The position numbers and the translations under genes are program-made. A model generated the notes under the pieces. The model saw nothing but the letters and a program-made list of their open reading frames with translations. It had not been told where the DNA came from and ran no database searches. 5,007 nt of DNA from JAVBOJ01 sp031550755 (GTDB lineage Bacteria > Bacillota > Clostridia > Oscillospirales > UBA929). Location: assembly GCA_031550755.1 (NCBI GenBank), contig JAVBOJ010000004.1, positions 1-5,007 on the forward strand, written 5' to 3'. This document shows positions 1 through 3,753 of the stretch, piece by piece (positions within the stretch are counted from its first letter, which is position 1; each line of letters opens with the position of its first letter).

Positions 1-30
1 TTTATACCAGATGAAAAACTGTGAGGTCAA
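1..30 (-). promoter_or_regulatory. Candidate sigma-A promoter reading left out of the window
   Basis: On the minus strand a -35-like TTGACC (30-25) is followed by an 18-bp spacer and a -10-like TATAAA (6-1). A TG dinucleotide one base before the -10 box makes it an extended -10. Transcription would start just outside the left edge, so the gene it serves cannot be seen. It lies beyond the uvrA terminator, which fits a separate downstream transcription unit. Two near-consensus hexamers at this spacing can occur by chance. Confidence 0.45.
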
Positions 31-63
31 GGGTGCCTCACGGGCGCTGGGAAAAAGTGCCCG
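21..63. other. Two adjoining small hairpins
   Basis: The first stem pairs GTGAGG (21-26) with CCTCAC (36-41) around a 9-base loop. The second pairs CGGGCGCT (41-48) with AGTGCCCG (56-63), with one G-T wobble and a 7-base loop. They share base 41, so both cannot form completely at once. The first overlaps the -35 box of the leftward promoter. Neither has a clear T-tract, so neither is called a terminator. I do not recognise an RNA family. Confidence 0.4.
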
Positions 64-76
64 TGGCAGGTGCGAC

Positions 77-108
77 AAAGGGATGGCGTGAGTTCACGCC
101 ATCCCTTT
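77..108. terminator. Perfect 14-bp stem-loop, possible second terminator
   Basis: The arms at 77-90 and 95-108 are exact reverse complements (AAAGGGATGGCGTG and its complement) around an AGTT loop. Only a short T run follows on either strand, TTT within the stem end, so termination efficiency is uncertain. It lies about 33 bp past the uvrA terminator on the minus strand. It could act as a back-up terminator, serve an unseen convergent gene from the left, or be part of a repeat element. Confidence 0.5.
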
Positions 109-140
109 GGGTATTGTATATGAATGCTGAGCGCAACGCG

Positions 141-168
141 AAAAGGAGGGGGGCTCCCCTCTCCTTTT
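141..168 (-). terminator. Rho-independent terminator of uvrA
   Basis: On the minus strand AAAAGGAG (168-161) pairs with CTCCTTTT (148-141). Further G-C pairs lie inside it, with one bulge, and the stem ends in four T residues. Its first base is also the last base of the uvrA TGA stop codon, so the hairpin begins directly at the stop. A strong GC stem, a terminal T run and this position make it the natural uvrA terminator. Confidence 0.75.
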
Positions 169-3050
169 CACACGTTTCCTTCCCTTTTGGGCGCGGCCCT
201 CAACTTGTCCTTGATAAACTGCCCCGTATACGACCCCTTGACCTTGGCCACCTGCTCGGGCGTGCCCTGGGCGACGATCAGGCCGCCGGCGTCGCCGCCC
301 TCGGGGCCGAGGTCGATGATATGGTCGGCGGTTTTGATGACGTCGAGATTGTGCTCGATGACCAGCACCGTGTTGCCGCCCTCCACCAGCCGGTCAAGCA
401 CCTCGATGAGCTTGTGGACGTCGGCCATGTGCAGGCCGGTGGTGGGCTCGTCGAGGATGTAAATCGTACTGCCGGTAGCGCGCTTGGACAGCTCGGTGGC
501 CAACTTGACCCGCTGCGCCTCGCCACCGGACAGGGTGGTGGAAGGCTGCCCCAGCCGGACATAGCCCAGCCCAACCTCAAACAGGGTCTGCACCTTGCGC
601 TGGATGCGCGGGATGTTCTCAAAAAACGTCAGCGCCTCCTCGCAGGTCAGCTCCAACACCTCGTAAATATTTTTGCCCTTGTAGCGCACCTCCAGCGTCT
701 CGCGGTTGTAGCGCTTGCCCTTGCAGATCTCGCAGGGCACGTAAATATCCGGCAGAAAATGCATTTCGATTTTGATGAGTCCGTCGCCGCCGCAGGCCTC
801 GCACCGCCCGCCCTTGACGTTGAAGGAAAACCGCCCCGGCCCGTAGCCGCGCAGCTTGGCGTCGTTTGTCGAGGCGAACAGGTCGCGTACATCACCGAAC
901 AGTCCGGTATAGGTGGCCGGGTTGGAGCGCGGCGTCCGCCCGATGGGCGACTGGTCGATACATATGACCTTGTCCAGATGCTCGATGCCCTCCATGGCCA
1001 TATGCCGGCCGGCACGGGAATGCGCACCGTTGAGCTGCGCGGCGAGATGCTTGTAGATGATCTCGTTGATGAGCGACGATTTGCCCGAGCCGGACACGCC
1101 GGTGACGCAGGTCAGCGTCCCCAGCGGGATTTCCACGTCGATATTTTTGAGATTGTTTTCGGTCGCGCCGCGCACCAGCAGCTTTTTGCCGCTGCCCTTC
1201 CGGCGTTTTTGCGGCACGGGAATTTCCACCTTGCCGCTGAGATACTGCCCGGTGACCGAATGCTCACAGGCGCAGATATCGTCAAACGTGCCGGCGCAGA
1301 TGATCTGCCCGCCGTGGATGCCGGCGCCGGGGCCAACGTCGATGATATGGTCGGCGGCGCGCATGGTGTCCTCGTCATGCTCGACCACGAGCAGGGTGTT
1401 GCCCAGGTCGCGCAGGCGGTTGAGGGTGGCCAGCAGCTTGTGGTTGTCGCGCTGGTGCAGGCCGATGGACGGCTCGTCCAAAATGTACAGCACGCCCATC
1501 AGCGACGAGCCGATCTGGGTGGCCAGCCGGATGCGCTGGCTTTCGCCGCCCGACAGCCCGCCGGCCTTGCGCGACAGGGTGAGATAGGGCAGCCCTACGC
1601 TGACCAGAAAGCCCAGCCGTTCGCGGATCTCCTTCAAAATGCGGCCGGCGATCATGGCGTCTTTTTCGGACAGGGTCAGCGTGTCCCAAAACGCCAGCGC
1701 CTTGTCCACCGAAAAGGAGGCGTACTCGGCGATGCTCAGCCCGCCCACCGTCACGGCCAGACTCTCTTTTTTGAGCCGCTTGCCGAGGCAGTCGGGACAG
1801 GGGATTTCGGCCATGCTCTCCTCGATTTCGCGGCGGGAATATTCGCTCTGGGTGTCGCGGTAGCGCCGCTCGAGATTTTTGATGATCCCCTCAAACGGCT
1901 GGGTATACGAGCCCTGGCCGCGGTCGCTGCTGTAGCGCAGCTCCAGCTTGGCGCCCTTGGTGCCGTAGAGAAGGGCGTCCAGCGCCTCGGGGGGAAAGTC
2001 CTTGATGGGGGTGCGCAGGTTGAAGCCGTAACGCTTGCCCAGCGCGGTGTAATACATGTGCGAGATAGTGCCGATCTCGGGCGAGCCCCAGCCGGACGCC
2101 ACCACAGCCCCCTGCATCAGGGTCAGGTCGTGGTTGGGCAGGACGCGGTCGGGGTCGATTTTGAGCTGCATCCCGAGGCCGGTGCAGGTGGGACAGGCGC
2201 CGTAGGGGTTGTTGAACGAAAACATGCGCGGCGTGAGCTCCTCAATGGAGATGCCGCAGTCCTCGCAGGCGTAATTCTGCGAAAACAGCAGCTCGCGTTC
2301 CGGCTCCAGGACGTTTCCGTCCTCGTCGGTCATCTCCAGCAGCTGGGCGACCATGATGCCCTGCCCCAGCGCGGCGGCGGTCTCGGCCGAGTCGGTCAGG
2401 CGCTGCTCGATGCCCTCGCGCACCACCAGCCGGTCCACCACGATTTCGATGGTATGTTTTTTGTTTTTTTCCAGCTTTATTTCCTCGGAAAGCTCGTAGA
2501 GCTGCCCGTCCACCCGCACGCGGGCATAGCCCGACTTGCGCGCGTCGTCAAACACCTTCTGGTATTCGCCCTTGCGGGCGCGCACCACCGGCGCGAGGAT
2601 TTGCAGCCGTGTCCCTTCCGGCAGCTGCATCAGCTGGGCAATGATCTGGTCGATGGTCTGCTGGCGGATCTCCTTGCCGCAGCGCGGACAATGGGGCACG
2701 CCGACCCGCGCCCACAAAAGGCGCAGATAGTCATAAATTTCGGTCACGGTGCCGACGGTGGAGCGCGGGTTGCGCGAGGTGGTTTTCTGGTCGATGGAAA
2801 TGGCCGGCGACAGACCCTCGATATAGTCCACGTCGGGCTTTTCCATCTGCCCCAAGAACTGCCGCGCGTAGGACGACAGGCTCTCCACATACCGCCGCTG
2901 ACCCTCGGCGTAAATGGTGTCAAACGCCAGCGAGGACTTCCCCGAGCCGGAGAGCCCCGTGATGACCACCAGTTTATCGCGCGGGATGGAGATATCGATG
3001 TTTTTGAGGTTGTGTTCGCGCGCGCCCTTGACATAAATATGATCCTGCAT
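168..3050 (-). CDS. uvrA: UvrABC system protein A, excision nuclease ATPase subunit
   Basis: UvrA is the cytoplasmic ATPase that finds bulky DNA lesions as a dimer and loads UvrB, which then recruits UvrC for dual incision. The 960-residue product is complete and of normal family length. Visible features: first Walker A GLSGSGKSS (32-40); CPRC (about 121) and CPDC (about 418), likely one zinc site; CEDC (about 262) and CPTC (about 286), a second; ABC signature LSGGESQR (about 499) with Walker B LDEPS (about 524); second Walker A GVSGSGKSS (about 651); CEAC and CEIC (about 750 and 773), the C-terminal zinc module; second signature LSGGEAQR (about 840) and Walker B LDEPT. The start MQDHIYVKGA matches the usual UvrA N-terminus and has GGAG 10 bases upstream. 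The open frame runs 34 codons further upstream, but that extension is not family-like. No LexA box or convincing promoter is seen directly upstream. No uvrB is visible beside it. Confidence 0.98.
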   Translation of the reverse strand: MQDHIYVKGAREHNLKNIDISIPRDKLVVITGLSGSGKSSLAFDTIYAEGQRRYVESLSSYARQFLGQMEKPDVDYIEGLSPAISIDQKTTSRNPRSTVGTVTEIYDYLRLLWARVGVPHCPRCGKEIRQQTIDQIIAQLMQLPEGTRLQILAPVVRARKGEYQKVFDDARKSGYARVRVDGQLYELSEEIKLEKNKKHTIEIVVDRLVVREGIEQRLTDSAETAAALGQGIMVAQLLEMTDEDGNVLEPERELLFSQNYACEDCGISIEELTPRMFSFNNPYGACPTCTGLGMQLKIDPDRVLPNHDLTLMQGAVVASGWGSPEIGTISHMYYTALGKRYGFNLRTPIKDFPPEALDALLYGTKGAKLELRYSSDRGQGSYTQPFEGIIKNLERRYRDTQSEYSRREIEESMAEIPCPDCLGKRLKKESLAVTVGGLSIAEYASFSVDKALAFWDTLTLSEKDAMIAGRILKEIRERLGFLVSVGLPYLTLSRKAGGLSGGESQRIRLATQIGSSLMGVLYILDEPSIGLHQRDNHKLLATLNRLRDLGNTLLVVEHDEDTMRAADHIIDVGPGAGIHGGQIICAGTFDDICACEHSVTGQYLSGKVEIPVPQKRRKGSGKKLLVRGATENNLKNIDVEIPLGTLTCVTGVSGSGKSSLINEIIYKHLAAQLNGAHSRAGRHMAMEGIEHLDKVICIDQSPIGRTPRSNPATYTGLFGDVRDLFASTNDAKLRGYGPGRFSFNVKGGRCEACGGDGLIKIEMHFLPDIYVPCEICKGKRYNRETLEVRYKGKNIYEVLELTCEEALTFFENIPRIQRKVQTLFEVGLGYVRLGQPSTTLSGGEAQRVKLATELSKRATGSTIYILDEPTTGLHMADVHKLIEVLDRLVEGGNTVLVIEHNLDVIKTADHIIDLGPEGGDAGGLIVAQGTPEQVAKVKGSYTGQFIKDKLRAAPKREGNV

Positions 3051-3145
3051 AGGTCGTTTTCTCCGTTTAATTGACATTTGTAGTAAAGCTGCCGGGAACT
3101 GCCCTGCATTGGCAGGCGTTTGCGGGAACAAGATAATTTTTCGCG
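3051..3145 (-). other. Leader of uvrA, with Shine-Dalgarno and a small hairpin
   Basis: The uvrA Shine-Dalgarno GGAG is at 3064-3061, ten bases before the ATG. A short hairpin pairs CCTGC (3103-3107) with GCAGG (3112-3116). I found no good sigma-A promoter for uvrA here. The best -10-like hexamer is TATAAC (3163-3158, minus strand), inside the antisense promoter and without a matching -35. uvrA may be read from a weak promoter or from read-through of the toxin unit. Confidence 0.4.
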
Positions 3146-3174
3146 TTGACATTTAACGTTATATGTGGTAGAAT
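3146..3174 (+). promoter_or_regulatory. Strong sigma-A promoter for the antisense RNA
   Basis: A perfect -35 TTGACA (3146-3151), an exact 17-bp spacer, and -10 TAGAAT (3169-3174, five of six consensus bases), preceded by TG at the extended -10 position (3166-3167). Transcription would start near 3181 and run right. No plausible protein gene lies downstream on the plus strand, but the transcript would cross the convergent toxin gene. That is the arrangement expected of a type I antitoxin RNA. Confidence 0.75.
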
Positions 3175-3230
3175 AGCAACACGAAGGCGGTTCCGTTTCG
3201 AACGGCTCGCCCGAGTAGTGCGACCGGAAA

Positions 3231-3260
3231 TAACCGCACGACTTGGCCAGAGGGCGGTTA
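3231..3260 (-). terminator. Stem-loop at the 3' end of the toxin mRNA
   Basis: TAACCGC (3260-3254 on the minus strand) pairs with GCGGTTA (3237-3231) around a 16-base loop containing the palindrome TGGCCA. The first three bases of the stem are the TAA stop codon of the toxin. A short TTT follows on the minus strand, so this is a modest intrinsic terminator. The same hairpin would form near the 5' end of the antisense RNA, giving complementary loops that could start pairing between the two RNAs. Confidence 0.55.
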
Positions 3261-3338
3261 CTTCTTCTTGCCGTTTTGCAGCGAAAGCATCAAAACCGCA
3301 AACGCGATCATCAGACTAAGCGCCTCAAACACTGACAA
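3258..3338 (-). CDS. Holin-like type I toxin peptide, 26 residues (TxpA/BsrG-like)
   Basis: The peptide starts MSVFEALSLMIAF, continues as a hydrophobic segment to about residue 20, and ends in QNGKKK. One transmembrane helix with a lysine-rich tail and an N-terminal (S/T)-x-(Y/F)-EAL motif is the pattern of the small putative holin-like toxins of Bacillota, related to TxpA and BsrG, which act on the cell membrane. The start codon is TTG. It was chosen because an almost ideal Shine-Dalgarno ends eight bases before it and because homologues begin with Met-Ser/Thr at this point. The gene has its own consensus promoter, a leader of about 60 bases, and a stop codon built into a 3' hairpin. A convergent promoter beyond its 3' end would make an antisense RNA. 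At 26 residues it is short for the family, many members being 30 to 60, so a degenerate copy is possible. Family recognition is from memory of motif and context. Confidence 0.8.
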   Translation of the reverse strand: MSVFEALSLMIAFAVLMLSLQNGKKK

Positions 3339-3343
3339 ATGCC

Positions 3344-3354
3344 TCACCCCCTTT
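3344..3354 (-). promoter_or_regulatory. Shine-Dalgarno of the toxin, partly in a hairpin
   Basis: AAAGGGGGTGA (3354-3344, minus strand) differs from the ideal AAAGGAGGTGA at one base and leaves eight bases to the TTG start. Its AAGG can pair with CCTT (3361-3358) around a CCGA loop, so part of the ribosome binding site may be masked by local folding. The antisense RNA would also cover it if long enough. The site decides the choice of the TTG start. Confidence 0.75.
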
Positions 3355-3404
3355 CGGAAGGTGTGGCGAACCGTCCCCAAAACCCGCCTCCGTGTTCCGG
3401 AGCC

Positions 3405-3433
3405 ATTATACAGCAAGCGGGACACGCTGTCAA
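3405..3433 (-). promoter_or_regulatory. Consensus sigma-A promoter of the toxin gene
   Basis: TTGACA (3433-3428), an exact 17-bp spacer, and TATAAT (3410-3405) on the minus strand match the consensus at all twelve bases. Transcription would start near 3398 and give a leader of about 60 bases before the TTG. The toxin mRNA up to its 3' hairpin would be roughly 170 nt. A promoter this strong for a 26-residue peptide implies tight control after transcription or by a repressor. Confidence 0.85.
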
Positions 3434-3441
3434 TAGTTTTG

Positions 3442-3455
3442 GGAACAAATGTTTT
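3442..3455. promoter_or_regulatory. Possible LexA (SOS) operator upstream of the toxin promoter
   Basis: The plus strand reads GGAACAAATGTTTT. It matches 12 of 14 positions of the Bacillus LexA consensus CGAACRNRYGTTYC, missing only the outermost bases, and contains the shorter clostridial core GAAC-N4-GTTT exactly. It lies 8 bp upstream of the toxin -35 box. A LexA dimer there could hinder RNA polymerase, though most operators overlap the core promoter. A single short match may be chance. No comparable box was found in front of uvrA. Confidence 0.4.
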
Positions 3456-3460
3456 CATGT

Positions 3461-3476
3461 CGAGCCTTTCGGCTCG
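3461..3476. other. 6-bp hairpin with GAAA tetraloop on the minus strand
   Basis: CGAGCC (3461-3466) and GGCTCG (3471-3476) are exact reverse complements around four bases that read GAAA on the minus strand, a stable GNRA tetraloop. No T-tract follows on the minus strand, and only a weak one (CCCTATTT) follows on the plus strand. It could mark the end of the plus-strand antisense transcript or be an unrelated structure. It lies upstream of the toxin promoter. Confidence 0.4.
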
Positions 3477-3530
3477 CCCTATTTCCATGGGAGGGCAAAT
3501 AACAGATAATGGACAGGGACGGCGCAATAT

Positions 3531-3558
3531 AAGAATTAAGAGTGAAGAATGAAGAATT
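3531..3558. repeat. Short AT-rich repeats of GAAGAAT type
   Basis: AAGAATT (3531-3537), GAAGAAT (3544-3550) and GAAGAATT (3551-3558) follow each other, the last two in direct tandem. They stand out as AT-rich between GC-rich blocks. From memory, similar AATTAAGAATGAAGAATT stretches recur in intergenic regions of gut Clostridia. Here this could be the left border of the hairpin-rich block that follows. Confidence 0.5.
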
Positions 3559-3586
3559 GGGGACGCGACCCGGTATCGAAATATTC

Positions 3587-3635
3587 CCACCCGACCCCGG
3601 CGAGACCCGGAGGGTCGCAGACCGGGGCGGGGTGG
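3587..3635. repeat. Large GC-rich imperfect hairpin
   Basis: CCACCC (3587-3592) pairs with GGGTGG (3630-3635), and CCCCGG (3595-3600) pairs with CCGGGG (3622-3627), separated by a 2x2 internal loop. Inside sits a second hairpin, GACCC (3604-3608) with GGGTC (3612-3616). No T-tract follows, so it is not an obvious terminator. It is the first of three successive stem-loops in a gene-free stretch and is probably part of a dispersed repeat. Confidence 0.55.
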
Positions 3636-3660
3636 CATTTCTGGACGAAGTACCGGGGGT

Positions 3661-3685
3661 TCAGGGGGCAGATAGAGCCCCCTGA
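3661..3685 (+). repeat. Perfect 9-bp GC-rich hairpin
   Basis: TCAGGGGGC (3661-3669) and GCCCCCTGA (3677-3685) are exact reverse complements around a 7-base loop. On the plus strand a pyrimidine stretch TTTCTTT follows five bases later, so weak rightward termination is conceivable. It is the middle hairpin of the block between the toxin unit and the hydrolase gene. Confidence 0.55.
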
Positions 3686-3698
3686 CGTGCTTTCTTTG

Positions 3699-3731
3699 GT
3701 GACTTTCTGTCGCACGACCCAAGAAAGTCAC
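3699..3731. repeat. Perfect 10-bp inverted repeat behind the hydrolase gene
   Basis: GTGACTTTCT (3699-3708) and AGAAAGTCAC (3722-3731) are exact reverse complements with a 13-base loop. It lies 22 bases past the stop of the minus-strand hydrolase gene and could end or stabilise that mRNA, but no T-tract follows. A competing pairing exists between CTTTCTTTGG (3690-3699) and CCCAAGAAAG (3718-3727). From memory, similar GTGACTTTCTT elements recur between genes in gut Clostridia. Confidence 0.55.
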
Positions 3732-3736
3732 GCCCC

Positions 3737-3748
3737 CATTTGCAAATG
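3737..3748. other. 12-bp perfect palindrome CATTTGCAAATG
   Basis: The sequence is its own reverse complement over 12 bases and lies five bases beyond the hydrolase stop codon. It could be a protein binding site or the outer edge of the adjacent repeat. It has no loop, so it is not a good RNA hairpin. No function can be assigned. Confidence 0.3.
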
Positions 3749-3753
3749 CAAAA

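Larger units (their letters stand above)
3181..3360 (+). ncRNA. Predicted antisense antitoxin RNA (RatA/SR4-like in arrangement)
   Basis: The start is inferred from the promoter at 3146-3174. The 3' end is not determined: I see no clear terminator, and 3360 is a placeholder giving about 180 nt, in the range known for RatA-type and SR4-type RNAs. The 5' end can fold into a hairpin, GGCG (3186-3189) with CGCC (3208-3211) and inner CCGTT (3193-3197) with AACGG (3201-3205). The RNA would be fully complementary to the toxin mRNA from its terminator hairpin upward, and to the Shine-Dalgarno if it reaches 3354. Known antitoxins of this kind pair with the toxin mRNA to promote degradation or block translation. 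Function here is inferred from arrangement, not from a recognised RNA family. Confidence 0.6.

Noticed and set aside
21..3074. A 1017-codon open frame on the plus strand covering all of uvrA
   Set aside because: It is in exact codon register opposite uvrA and stays open because uvrA lacks TTA, CTA and TCA codons. It shows no recognisable domain, while the minus strand encodes full UvrA motifs.
3071..3079. Second copy of TTGACATTT, identical to the start of the antisense promoter
   Set aside because: No -10 box lies at 16 to 18 bp, so it is not a promoter. A repeated 9-mer is too short to call a repeat element.
3051..3152. N-terminal extension of uvrA by 34 codons, or a start at the ATG at 3077
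   Set aside because: The extension has no family resemblance. The ATG at 3050 begins the standard UvrA N-terminus and has GGAG at a workable distance.
3199..3212. CGAAC-containing sequence considered as a LexA box for uvrA
   Set aside because: The second half reads CGCC instead of GTTY, so only one half-site matches.
3258..3458. A longer form of the toxin from the ATG at 3458 (66 codons in the same frame)
   Set aside because: The consensus promoter lies inside this frame, so the main transcript would not contain the ATG. The upstream residues are not toxin-like, and the strong Shine-Dalgarno precedes the TTG at 3338.
3268..3552. Plus-strand open frame of 94 codons across the toxin
   Set aside because: It is antisense to the toxin gene and its promoter, with no ribosome site or recognisable protein. 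The plus-strand transcript is better explained as an antisense RNA.
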